A stretch of DNA of 42,158 nucleotides, from IMG/VR virus record IMGVR_UViG_3300032562_000064, positions 1-42,158 of that record; one strand, written 5' to 3'. A program made the position numbers and the translations under genes. The DNA comes from a virus. Shown piece by piece: positions 13,565-23,600 of the stretch. Numbering within the stretch: the stretch's first letter is position 1; each line of letters opens with the position of its first letter. Below the pieces are notes generated by a model. It ran no database searches and was not told where the DNA came from. It was given only the letters and a program-made list of their open reading frames with translations.

Positions 13565-13603
13565 GCGGCGCAAAGGGTTCCTCACCGGGGCCTTTTGCGC
13601 CGC
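13565..13603 (+). terminator. Strong hairpin after the capsid block
   Basis: GCGGCGCAAAGG pairs with CCTTTTGCGCCGC (one bulged base) around a 14-base loop. There is no T-run after it, so it may be an attenuator or RNA-processing/stability element instead of a full intrinsic terminator. It divides head genes from tail genes and precedes an AGGGCATTGCAAG motif. Confidence 0.6.
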
Positions 13604-13618
13604 TCTTGCGTCTGCGGT

Positions 13619-13631
13619 AGGGCATTGCAAG
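13619..13631 (+). promoter_or_regulatory. AGGGCATTGCAAG motif, instance 4
   Basis: It lies in the gap between the hairpin and the adaptor gene, 40 bases before ATG 13659. This placement suggests that it restarts or regulates expression of the tail block. Confidence 0.65.
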
Positions 13632-13658
13632 GCGCCTACGCTCGGATGACGCTATCTC

Positions 13659-14384
13659 ATGCCCTACCAATGGCCGCTCGACGACGTCGGAATCATCAAC
13701 AGCGCGCTCGCATTGACGGGCGACAATACCGTCTCGGAAGCCGATGACGGCTCCGACGAATGGAACGTCTGCTCGCCCGCCTATCAGCGCGGGCTTTCCT
13801 ATGCGATGGAAAGCCATAGCTGGGGCTTCGCTACGCAGGTTGTGACACTCCAGCCGAGCCCGACACCGCCGCAAGACACGCAATGGGACACAGCCTATCC
13901 GATCCCGAGCGACTGCGTCCATATCATCTGGCTCAAGATCAATCAGGACAACTCGTCGGCCAATGGCGCGACGCTGACGCTTTACGACATCGCTGGGTCG
14001 CCGACAGGCCCCATGATCGTCGTCAATGCCCAGGGTGGCCCGCCCCCGCCCGCGCCGCCGCGTGTTCCGTCCGCGATCACGATCAAATACGTCTCGAACT
14101 CGGGCCCGCTGACCAACGCGGCCAACGGCACGCCGACGCTGATCCTCGCGCTTCAATCGTTCGTCATGTCGGGCATCTACCGCGGCCTGCATGAAGACAC
14201 GGCCGAAGGCGACAAGATGTGGATGGCCGGCGAGCACATGTTGCAAATGGCGCGGACGCGCTACGACCAACAGAAGCCCAAGCGGCAGTTCTTCAATTCG
14301 CGCATGGCGGCAGCGCGCCGCGTGCGTCGTCCCTGGCCGCCGACCGGCAACGACAATTGGGGCGGCTCGAACACGCCGGGGTAA
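13659..14384 (+). CDS. Tail tubular protein A-like adaptor, 241 aa
   Basis: The frame opens PYQWPLDDVGIINSALALTG, with an early segment about the many-helix adaptor fold (RGLSYAMESHSWGFAT), then YPIPSDCVHIIWLKIN, a Gly/Pro loop (GGPPPPAPPR), and a helix-rich C-terminus (GIYRGLHEDTAEGDKMW). This pattern, with W-F and YPIPSDC-like signature, matches podovirus adaptor proteins (T7 gp11 type) that join portal and nozzle. It is followed directly by the nozzle gene. Confidence 0.8.
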   Translation: MPYQWPLDDVGIINSALALTGDNTVSEADDGSDEWNVCSPAYQRGLSYAMESHSWGFATQVVTLQPSPTPPQDTQWDTAYPIPSDCVHIIWLKINQDNSSANGATLTLYDIAGSPTGPMIVVNAQGGPPPPAPPRVPSAITIKYVSNSGPLTNAANGTPTLILALQSFVMSGIYRGLHEDTAEGDKMWMAGEHMLQMARTRYDQQKPKRQFFNSRMAAARRVRRPWPPTGNDNWGGSNTPG

Positions 14385-14387
14385 GGC

Positions 14388-16931
14388 ATGGCAATCCCGA
14401 AGATTATCGGCGCCCAGCGGGATTTCTCGGCCGGCGAAATCGATGTAGCGCTGAAACGCTCCGACGAAAACCCGATCATGAAGACCGGCGCGCGACAGCT
14501 TTCGAACTTCCGCATTCTCAGCGGCGGCCAAGCGCAGAATCGGCCGGGCCGCCGCGCCCTATTCCTCGAGGCCGATCGCGTCGAAGAAATCCTCATGTCG
14601 CCGGGGAACGTCTTTTTTCTCGTATTCAGAAGCGGCTATCTCCGGGTTTACAACGCCGCCGGGACCAACGTCTTTTCCTCGGCGACGAAGGGCGACGGTA
14701 CGACGGCGATCCCCTGGACGTCGGCCACGGTCAAGAACATCACCTTCGCCGTCGCCGCTGGCTCGCAACTCGCGATCTATATCGCCTACGGCGACGATGC
14801 GCCGCTCAACGTGCCTCAGATTCTGACGTGGGACGGGGTTTCGCAGACGTCGACGTGGACGCTGGCGACCTATGCCGAGACGATCACGCCGAGCGGCCAG
14901 AAGCGCACGGTCTTCAACCGACTGTCGCCGCAGAACGTCACCCTCTTACCGAGCGCAGTTTCCGGGGTCATCAATATCACGTTCTCCTCGAACGTCCTCG
15001 TCGCGGGGATGGTTGGGATACGGCTGACCTATTGCGGCCGGCAGATTGTCATCGCCAGTGTCACCGATGGGATGCACGGAACGGCGACAGTCATCGAACT
15101 GCTTCCCCCATCACAGGCGCTTTCATTTTCATCGAGCGCGGGCGGCTTCAACTTTGGGGACGTGGTAAAAGGGTCCGTGACGGGCGCGTCGGGGATTGTG
15201 ACGTCGACGCCGGCGACGCAGCTCCTGACGGTCGGTTCCGTTACCGGAGGGTTTTACGTCGGCGACGCCGTTGTGGGCGCCACTTCGGGCGCGACAGGCA
15301 TCGTCACGTCTGCGCATGCCGGCGTCATCGGCGTCCACCTTTCGACCGGCACGCAATTTGTTGCGGCAGAAAACATTTCAGGGCCATCGGGACATGGATA
15401 TATTGCCGCCGTGTCTGGCATCGGTCTCGTTGTGCAAATCGTCCCCACGGCCGCGGGAATCGTCACAGTATTCGCCGGGACCGAAACTGTGGTGGGGCCA
15501 TCAGGGTCTGGCGTTTTGACGTCAGCCACAATCGGGACTCCTCAGGCTATCTCGGTTTGGGACGACGAAGTGATGAACCTCTACCGGGGTTATCCGACGT
15601 CGGTTTTCTACGACCAGAATCGGCTTGGCTTCTGCAACTTCCCCGCCCAACCGTCCGCGATCGGTTGGGGCGCGATCGGACTCCCCAGCGACTTCTACGT
15701 CAGCGCTGTCGGCGCGACGGTGACAGCGAGCAGCGCGATCTATGAGTTGGCTCCGGGCAAGAGCCAGGTGCTGTTCGTGCAGGCAGGCATGGAGTCGAGC
15801 GAGTTTATCTTCTGCGACAACGCGATCTATTACCTCCCGATCACGCCGCAAAATCCGCTGACGCCGGGCTCGGTTTCGTTCACGCTGCTCAACGCGCAAG
15901 GCAGCGAACCCATCCGCCCCCAGGCGGTCCAACAGTCGATCATTTACGTGAAGCGCGGCGGGACAGAGATCGGCGCTGTGCAGGCTCCAGGCGCCTACTA
16001 TCGCCCCTATGTGGTCGACGAGGTTTCTGAGTTTCACTCGCATCTGTTCATCGCCTCGCCGCCGATCGCGATCGCCGTGCCGACCGCGACGGGACAGTTC
16101 GAGGAGGACTACGCCTACATCCTGTTGCAGAACGGGACGCTCGTCATTGCGAAGTTTGGGATCAAAAGCGGCCTGCTCGACTCCGGGCAAGACGGCAAGC
16201 CGAAAATGGGATGGCTCCCTTGGAGCGGCTCGGGGTCCGTGAACTGGATTTCCGCCCAAGGCCAAGACCTGATTTTCACGACGACCTATGCGGTTGCCGG
16301 GGCGGCACCCGTAAGCGTCGCCGAAGTGCTGGACAGCCAGCAATTTCTCGACTGCCAGATCTCTGTGGCCGCCCCGCCGACGCCGTTCGTGACGGCCGGC
16401 AAGGGGCCGCTCTACTTCCTTGCCGGCGGGAGCGTGACCTTGTTCGACGGCGCGCTGCCGATGGGGACGTACAAGATCGACGCCAACGGCAACATCATCC
16501 CGCAGTTCAACGGCGGCGAGAACCTTTCGAGCGCCGCGCTCGTCGCCGGCCAGCCGTGGACGGCCGTGCTCGAGCCTTTCATCCCCGACGCTCCGCCCGG
16601 TCAGAGCGTGCATCAACGCATGTGGAAGCGGCGCGTCTCGCGCATGGCGGTCTACGTCAGCAACTCGTCGGGCTTTCTGCTCGCCCGGTTGTTCTCTGGC
16701 CCGATCACGCCGGCCACGGCGGCCGCTGGGCAGGCGCTGGGGGCGATCATGAACACGCTGCGCATTCCCACATGGAACATCGGCGACAACGTCGAGATCG
16801 CGCCGCCGTTGCGCGAGGAAGCCTATCGCTGGCGCCCGCTCGGTCGCTCGTTTGACCCGCGCGTTGCGTTGGTGAAAGACACGCCGGGCCCGCTCACGGT
16901 TCACGAAATCGGCTTGGAGGCCAGCATATGA
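14388..16931 (+). CDS. Tail tubular protein B-like nozzle, 847 aa
   Basis: The N-terminus is typical of phage nozzle proteins: IIGAQRDFSAGEIDVALKR, then ARQLSNFRILSGGQAQNRPG and VFFLVFRSGYLRVYN. The C-terminal half has SEFIFCDNAIYYLPI, FEEDYAYILLQNGTLVIAKF and MWKRRVSRMAVYV. It forms the tail tube end that binds spikes. Residues about 250-380 hold an insert of short, similar units (GDVVKGSVTGASGIVTS; GDAVVGATSGATGIVTS) that looks like a repeated beta motif grafted into the nozzle and may be surface-exposed. Confidence 0.85.
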   Translation: MAIPKIIGAQRDFSAGEIDVALKRSDENPIMKTGARQLSNFRILSGGQAQNRPGRRALFLEADRVEEILMSPGNVFFLVFRSGYLRVYNAAGTNVFSSATKGDGTTAIPWTSATVKNITFAVAAGSQLAIYIAYGDDAPLNVPQILTWDGVSQTSTWTLATYAETITPSGQKRTVFNRLSPQNVTLLPSAVSGVINITFSSNVLVAGMVGIRLTYCGRQIVIASVTDGMHGTATVIELLPPSQALSFSSSAGGFNFGDVVKGSVTGASGIVTSTPATQLLTVGSVTGGFYVGDAVVGATSGATGIVTSAHAGVIGVHLSTGTQFVAAENISGPSGHGYIAAVSGIGLVVQIVPTAAGIVTVFAGTETVVGPSGSGVLTSATIGTPQAISVWDDEVMNLYRGYPTSVFYDQNRLGFCNFPAQPSAIGWGAIGLPSDFYVSAVGATVTASSAIYELAPGKSQVLFVQAGMESSEFIFCDNAIYYLPITPQNPLTPGSVSFTLLNAQGSEPIRPQAVQQSIIYVKRGGTEIGAVQAPGAYYRPYVVDEVSEFHSHLFIASPPIAIAVPTATGQFEEDYAYILLQNGTLVIAKFGIKSGLLDSGQDGKPKMGWLPWSGSGSVNWISAQGQDLIFTTTYAVAGAAPVSVAEVLDSQQFLDCQISVAAPPTPFVTAGKGPLYFLAGGSVTLFDGALPMGTYKIDANGNIIPQFNGGENLSSAALVAGQPWTAVLEPFIPDAPPGQSVHQRMWKRRVSRMAVYVSNSSGFLLARLFSGPITPATAAAGQALGAIMNTLRIPTWNIGDNVEIAPPLREEAYRWRPLGRSFDPRVALVKDTPGPLTVHEIGLEASI

Positions 16932-17383
16932 CCGACCCGGTGACAGCGGTTGCGCTCGGCTCGATGGCGCTGAAAGCCGGCGGCTCCGTGTTGGGCGGCG
17001 TAGGGACGGCAAACGCCGACACCTATAAGGCGCAGGAACTCGACCTCGCCTCGCAGGAAGGAACGCTCAAGGCCACGCAGACCAACGCGGGCCTGACGCG
17101 CAACCTGTCGAACACGCTGGCGAACATCGACGCTGTGCGCGCGTCCGCCCACACCGACATCACGTCGCCGACCGGCGCGGCGGTGCGCGGCCAGACCGAA
17201 GCGACGGCGAGCGACAATAAAGGCATTCAGGTCGGTTCGATCATGGCGCAGGCCAGTGAGGACGCTGCGGGCGCGGCCTATATGAGGTCCGCATCGAGCA
17301 CGGCGCTCCTCGGCGGCCTTGCGGGCGGGTTGGCCGCCGGTATCCAGGGCGTCGCGGGCCTGCCTGCGCTCAGTGGGGGCTGA
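16928..17383 (+). CDS. Internal virion protein (gp14-like), 151 aa
   Basis: ATG 16928 overlaps the nozzle stop. The sequence starts DPVTAVALGSMALKAGGSVLG and ends SSTALLGGLAGGLAAGIQGVAG, so hydrophobic Gly/Ala-rich ends flank a polar helical middle. This is the composition and position of the small ejection protein of podoviruses, which leaves the capsid first and makes a pore in the outer membrane. Similarity to T7 gp14 is of layout, not of sequence. Confidence 0.7.
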   Translation: MTDPVTAVALGSMALKAGGSVLGGVGTANADTYKAQELDLASQEGTLKATQTNAGLTRNLSNTLANIDAVRASAHTDITSPTGAAVRGQTEATASDNKGIQVGSIMAQASEDAAGAAYMRSASSTALLGGLAGGLAAGIQGVAGLPALSGG

Positions 17384-17385
17384 TA

Positions 17386-20300
17386 ATGGTGGACATCCTC
17401 GATACGCTCCCGAAAGAAGTCGCCACGACCGCGATCCCGCGCGCGCCGCTCAGCGCCGGCGACGTCGCGCAGCCCTGGCAGGAAATGAGCCGTGCGGCCG
17501 ATCAACTCGGGACCGCGCTCGGCGACGTCGCCATTCCGCTCGCCAAGCGGCAGGCCGCGCAAGACATCAATTCTGGCGCAGCGTCGAAGGTAACGCGGGC
17601 GCCAGACGGCTCAGTCCAGATCGCGACGCCCGAGAATGCGCCGCTGATCTTCGGCGAGGCCGGCAAGGCATATGAAGCCGCCGTCGTCCAGGGGACTGCG
17701 GCCAAAGCCTCGAATATGATCTCGCAGGACTTCACGGAAGGACACGCCAAGTTCCCGCTCGACCCGGCTGGGTATAAGGCATGGGCGACTGCGCACCTTC
17801 AGGAAATCGCGAAGCAGCAAGGCAACACGCCGCTCGGCCAGGAAATCCTTCGCCAGGGCGGCGATCTGCTGACGCAACATCTGAACGGGATCACGAACGC
17901 CACGGCGTCGAACGACATCGAGAATTCGAAGAAGTCGATCCTCGCCAACATCGATGACAAGAAGAATGCGTTGCAGGCGTTTGCCGCGACGCCGGGCGGG
18001 ACCGAGTCGCCGAAATACGCGCAGACGCTTGCTGAATATGATGCGTTGCACAACGGGCTCGCCAACAACCCGCTGTTCAAAATGCCGGCCGACCAGATTG
18101 CCTTGGAGCGCAAGGAGTTTGTTGGAACGCTGCGCGGCGAGGCGCTTGTCGGGCATATCGACGACACGGTCCAAAAGACCAACAAGGCCGAAGCGCAGAA
18201 GCAACTCGGCCAGCTTCTCCAAGACCCCGACATCCCGCGCGAGGAGGCGATGCGCCTCTACCGCCAAGGCATGTCGCATTTGGAGCTGGCGACCAACGAG
18301 CAGCGCGCGGACTACAAGGCGGCGAAGGAAGGGCTCGACCAAGTCATCAAAGGATTTGCCGAAGGCAAGCTCGATCCATCAGACCCGAAAATTGCTCAAC
18401 TCGCTAAACAGGCATTCGCCGCCGGCAACCCTGATGTTGCCTATCAGCTTCAATCCGTAGTCGCGGCGCACAACGGCCACTTGACCCTCGACGGTCTGCC
18501 GGCGGCGGCGCGCGCGCAAGCGACGGACGGTCTCTCCCCGGTCTCTGGCTTCGACGCGTCGGTCAGCCAAGTTATGAGGATGGAGGGCGGCTATACCGTC
18601 GACAATGGCGGCCCTACCCGCTTCGGCGTGAGCCAGCGCGGAAACCCCGACGTCAATGCGGCCACGCTGACACCGGGCGACGCGAAGGAAATCTATCGGT
18701 CGCGCTATTGGAACGCGATCGGCGGCGATCAACTGCCGTCGAACATGCAGTTCGTTGCGCTCTACGGAGCCGCCGCGTCTGGACCCGGCAAGGCGAAGGA
18801 ATGGATTGCGCAAGCTGGTGGCGACCCGAACAAGTTTCTCGATATTCAGGACGCGTTTCAGCGCCGGCTCATCGCCAACGATCCTACGAGCTATGCGCGC
18901 TATGCGCAGTCGTGGCAGAACCGGATTGCCGAGGAGCGGCGCATGGTCAACGGCGGCGCCGTCCCGCCGGGACCGCAAGGCGGCAGCAACCCTCACGACC
19001 TCCCCGAGTATTTTCGCGCGCTGGCCGAATCGAAAGACACGCGCGCCAATGCTTTTGGCGCGGCGAGCGATGCCGCCTTGCAGGCGCTGAAACTCGGCAA
19101 CCCGATCACGCCCGACGCGATGACGCTGATCGCGCAGACTGCGGCAACCGGCACACCCGAGCAAAAGGCAAAGGCGGCCGAAATCTACGGGCAACAGCAA
19201 GCGCAGATGGCGCTCGCCACCGGCGGGAAAGATCGCGTCATCCCGTCCGGCGGCGATCGCGCGCCGTCTCCCATGTCGGACGCGCAGCGCGACGTCGCGG
19301 CGCAGCAATGGATGGCCGGCGCGGCCAAGGCGACGGACCTGCTGACGCAGCGCATGCTCCAGTCGGCCGCCGAATATGCGAAGACGCAGGACAAGCGATT
19401 CCAGGAAGCGCCGATGGCTGAGGGCGCGCGCCGGTTCAGCCTCGCGCCGCCGAACCCGATCGACCCTGCGCAGCCGAGCGACGTCGCGGGCAACGTCGCC
19501 TATCGCGGCGTGCTGGCGCAGCACATCGGCGAGTTGAACGGCACGGCCAAGCCCGGCCTGCTCGACAAGGACGAAGGATCGTCGCTGCGCGCGGTGCTGA
19601 CGGGGCAGGCCGGCGCGCAAGTTCTCGGGCAAATCGCGACGGCGGTGCGCCCGCAAGACATGGACGCTCTGGCGCGCGAGCCAGCCTTCAAAGAAAGCGT
19701 CGTCGGCATGTCGAAGTCGGACGACCCAGCGAAGCGCCGCTCGGCGTTCGGCTTCATGAACACGCTCGCCAACCGCGACGTGCAGACGTTCAAGGCCGCC
19801 TTTGGCGAGGAGGGAATCAAAGACCTGAGTGCGTGGCAGGGCCTCACGTCGATGATGACGGATGACGCTGCGACCAAGCGCATGATGCAATACAACGACC
19901 CCTCGACCGTTGGCGCGCGCGACGCGCTCGAAAAGGTTGCGACGAAGGCGCTGGAGAGCGTGACGGCGGCGCAAGTCGTCTCGAAGTTCTCGACCGGCCT
20001 CTGGCCTTTCGGGACAACCGCGCAGGCGCCAGTGAACACGGCCGACGCCGTGAACGCGTCCGCGGTGCTCCATTCCGAATACAACCGCGTCTACCGCGAC
20101 GTGTTCGCGCAGACGGCCGACACGGCGTCGGCCGACACCGCGGCGATGAACGTCCTCAAGACCAAGTTCGCCGTGTCGCCGTCGAACGGCAACCGCGTCA
20201 TGGCGAACGCGCCCGAGACGCATTATCCCGAGGTCGCTGGCTCGCATGATTGGATCAGCCACCAGCTTGACGACATCGTGGCCGCTCATGTCGGCAAGTC

Positions 20301-20640
20301 GCCATCTGAACTTCCCGCCGCGCTTGGCCTGGCTGGCGCAGGCGGCCCGATGGGTGAAACTGCGCTCGGCTCGACAGACGCCGACGACCGCTACAAGACG
20401 CCGCGCTCGCTGCTTTCCGACAAAACGACGGAGGCCGACCTAGCCGCCGGCAAGCCTCCATCATATCAGGTCGCGCTTCAAGACCCGAACGGCCGATGGT
20501 CCGCGCTGACGGAACCGAGCGGGGCAGCGACGCGCGTTCGCTTCGACCCGGCGCAATATCAGACTGACCTCGCCGCGAAGATGGAGCGCATCGCGCCATT
20601 CGCCCGCGCGCTGGCCGCAACGCATCCCCAGGGTTTCTGA
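17386..20640 (+). CDS. Internal virion protein with GH108-type muramidase domain, 1084 aa
   Basis: This is a large, mostly helical protein (Ala, Gln, Lys and Asp-rich) between the small and the very large ejection proteins. At about residues 390-505 it contains MRMEGGYTVDNGGPTRFGVS with Glu400, followed by DAKEIYRSRYWNAI and QFVALYGAAASGPGKAKEWI. This matches the GH108 lysozyme fold (EGGY…GGxTxFGIxx, then a D-x-A-like substrate helix). The domain would open the peptidoglycan during DNA ejection. A peptidoglycan hydrolase in an ejection protein is known for podoviruses (T7 uses gp16), but here it sits in the middle-sized protein. Confidence 0.85.
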   Translation: MVDILDTLPKEVATTAIPRAPLSAGDVAQPWQEMSRAADQLGTALGDVAIPLAKRQAAQDINSGAASKVTRAPDGSVQIATPENAPLIFGEAGKAYEAAVVQGTAAKASNMISQDFTEGHAKFPLDPAGYKAWATAHLQEIAKQQGNTPLGQEILRQGGDLLTQHLNGITNATASNDIENSKKSILANIDDKKNALQAFAATPGGTESPKYAQTLAEYDALHNGLANNPLFKMPADQIALERKEFVGTLRGEALVGHIDDTVQKTNKAEAQKQLGQLLQDPDIPREEAMRLYRQGMSHLELATNEQRADYKAAKEGLDQVIKGFAEGKLDPSDPKIAQLAKQAFAAGNPDVAYQLQSVVAAHNGHLTLDGLPAAARAQATDGLSPVSGFDASVSQVMRMEGGYTVDNGGPTRFGVSQRGNPDVNAATLTPGDAKEIYRSRYWNAIGGDQLPSNMQFVALYGAAASGPGKAKEWIAQAGGDPNKFLDIQDAFQRRLIANDPTSYARYAQSWQNRIAEERRMVNGGAVPPGPQGGSNPHDLPEYFRALAESKDTRANAFGAASDAALQALKLGNPITPDAMTLIAQTAATGTPEQKAKAAEIYGQQQAQMALATGGKDRVIPSGGDRAPSPMSDAQRDVAAQQWMAGAAKATDLLTQRMLQSAAEYAKTQDKRFQEAPMAEGARRFSLAPPNPIDPAQPSDVAGNVAYRGVLAQHIGELNGTAKPGLLDKDEGSSLRAVLTGQAGAQVLGQIATAVRPQDMDALAREPAFKESVVGMSKSDDPAKRRSAFGFMNTLANRDVQTFKAAFGEEGIKDLSAWQGLTSMMTDDAATKRMMQYNDPSTVGARDALEKVATKALESVTAAQVVSKFSTGLWPFGTTAQAPVNTADAVNASAVLHSEYNRVYRDVFAQTADTASADTAAMNVLKTKFAVSPSNGNRVMANAPETHYPEVAGSHDWISHQLDDIVAAHVGKSPSELPAALGLAGAGGPMGETALGSTDADDRYKTPRSLLSDKTTEADLAAGKPPSYQVALQDPNGRWSALTEPSGAATRVRFDPAQYQTDLAAKMERIAPFARALAATHPQGF

Positions 20641-20643
20641 CTA

Positions 20644-23600
20644 ATGCCGACGTTCCCGGAAGGCCAAGACCCGCTCGACCAGGGCCGCGCGCCCGTCTAC
20701 GGGACAGTTCCCTTTGCCCAGCCAAGCGCCGCGCCGGCGCCGACGACTGGCGAAACGATCAGCGCAGCCTTCCGCCTCAACAACCCGGTCGTGTCTGTCC
20801 TCGACGCGCTCAGCCGCAACAGCGGCTATCACGAACCCGTCGCCGGCTACGATGCGATCCCGCGCCTTGTCGGCACGAAATACGAGCCGCTGCTCGAGCA
20901 GTCGTTGGTCGACCAAAGCCCAGGCGAGACGGACGCGCGGATGGCGAAGTTCGACTCTGAGCAGAAGGACATCGCGACGAACGCCGCCTCGGGTTGGGTC
21001 GGCGTGGCCGCGAACATCGTTGCCGGCGCAACTGACCCGTCATGGTTCATCCCGGTATTCGGCGAGGCGCATGCGGCCGGTGAGGGCTTGTCGATCGCAG
21101 CGCGCGCGGCGCGCGGCGCTTTCGAAGGCGCGCTGAAATCGACCGTGAGCGAAGCCGCGCTCATGTCGTCGCAAGTCACGCGCACCCCGCGCGAGGCCGT
21201 GGCGGACATCGCGACGAACACGCTGCTGATGGGACTGATCGGTGGCGGCGCTGGCTGGCTGAGCCGCGGCGAGCACACGAACGCCGTCGACGGACTGGAG
21301 GCGGTGCGCCGCGACCTATCGCCGACGCCAGAAACTCAGGCCGTAGCGGCCGTCGACGGCGGCGCCCAAGCCGGCGGCCCGCTGACGTTGCGCGATCTGA
21401 TCCCCGCCTATGAGAAGGCGCGCGCCGACCAGGGCGGTTTCTCGTCCGTCAAAATATCTGACGTTCTGCGCGAGAGCGGCGTTCCGAAAGAGGACGTGCA
21501 ACGTGTGCTGCTCGAGGAAGCCAAGGCCGGCAACGTCACGATCCATCCGACGACGTCTGAACACGCGCTCGCCGACCAAGCGATGCAGGATGCAGCGATT
21601 CGTATCCCAGGGCGCGAGGAGCCGCTGACGCACGTCGACATGAGCGATGCAGCCCAGCGCGCCGAGCCAGACCGCGTGCCCGTCGAAGTCGCGCCGTCGC
21701 CGCGCGGGCTGGCGAACGATCTCAGCGCCGCGTCGTCCGATCAGCGCGACATGCAGCTTTCGCGCATTGGCTTGCCACCGTCCTATCAGGAGGCGATCCG
21801 CCAAGTTGGCGCCGGGAAAGCGCTCGACGTCTTCACCGCGGCGACGATGCACATGTCGCCGAACCTGCGCGTCTATTCGTCGCTGTCGCTGGCGGCAAAG
21901 CGCACGATGGGCGACCTTGTCGACACGGCGCTGAAATTCACCCAGGCGGCTCGCGGCGTGACGGCGGCGCGCGGCGGCGTGACGGTCGAACGCATCGGGA
22001 AAATCCTTGAGCCGAAGTTCAACCGCGAAGCGCGCGACGCGATGCGGGACGGCTTCATTGCCTACCGCAAGATGCAGGGCCAAAAATTCGCCATGCTGCG
22101 CACCGCGGTCTCGGATTTCCGCGCCGCCGATCACCCGCAGATGACATGGGAGGACTTCAATAAGGCGGTCTATGTGGCCGGCACGCAGGCCGACGCGCAT
22201 GAGGTTCCCGAAGTCGCCGCGACCGCCGCGCGCATACGCGCCAAGATCATCGACCCGATTGCGCAGAAAGCCGAAAGCGTGATTGGGCCTGACGGCAAGC
22301 CCATGCTTTCCGCCGAGCGCGAGCCGCCGAAGGGCGACAAGTCATTCATGCCGCGCATGTGGGACAAGACGAAGATCGCCGCCGGCTACAACAAAATCCA
22401 TCGCGTCATTTCCGATTGGCTCGAAGGCGAGCAAGCCCGGAAACTCGACTTGCGCGACAAGCTGGAAATGTTGCAGCGCAAGCACGAAAACCTTGGCCGC
22501 GACATCGAAGAACTCGACCCTGCGCAGAACAAGTGGCGTGAAGATCAACGTGCGCAACTTCGTTCGCGCATGGAAGAACTGCTGACCGATTGGCGCGGCA
22601 ACACGACGGACGAAGCCATTGCGGCGCTCAAAGCGCGCGAGCGCGGGGAAGCGACGAGTCCCGAGCGCGTAAGCCCGTCGAAATCGGCAGACAAGGCCGT
22701 TGACGCCGCGATCAAGAAAATTCTCGAAAGCGACAAACTCGACCTCACGCGCTCAGAAATAGAGGGCCGCGCCCACGAAATCCTGGCGCGCATCAACACG
22801 GCGCCCGATGGCCGGCTACCCTACGACATGGGCAGCGGCGGCCCGCAGATGGGTGCCCCAGGCTCGCCGCAGAACGCTGTGCGCGGATCGCTCAACGCGC
22901 GCGACTTCGCCATCCCGTCGCACCTTGTTCAAGACTTCGTCCATACGGACATGCAGCACGTCATGTCGTCGTTTGTGCGAACGACCGTTCCCGATATTCA
23001 CCTGACCGAACGCTTCGGCGACGTCGACATGATCGAGGCGTTCCGCAAGATCGATGAAGATTACGCCGCGGCGAAGACGGCGGCCGGCGACGACGCGAAG
23101 AAGCTGCTGGCGATCGACGCCGAGCACAAGGCGATCGTGCGCGACGTCGCCGCGATGCGCGACCGCGTCCGGCATGTCTATGGCTGGGAAATGGCGAAGT
23201 CGCAGCCCAACATGGCGCGGCTCGCCAACGATGCGAAGAACTTCAACTTGCTCACGGATCTCGGAACGTCCGTGTTCAACCGCCTCAACGACGCCACGAA
23301 TGCGGTCTGGCGCCACGGGCTCATGAACGTGTTCGCCGATGGCTACATGCCGTTCTTCAAGTCGCTGACGGGCATGGAAAAGGACTTCATGCCGGCGGCG
23401 CGGCAGTCGATGAAGGATATGCAAGTCGGCGTCGACACGGTCGGCGGCCACCTGTCGCATCAGTTCGGCGATGTGCTCGACAACATGCGGCCCGGCAATC
23501 CGTTTCAGCGCGCGCTGTCATGGGCCGGCGAGAAGTCGATGATGGTCAACCTGCATGCCCAATGGACGGACGGCATCAAGACGATCACCGGAACCGCCGC

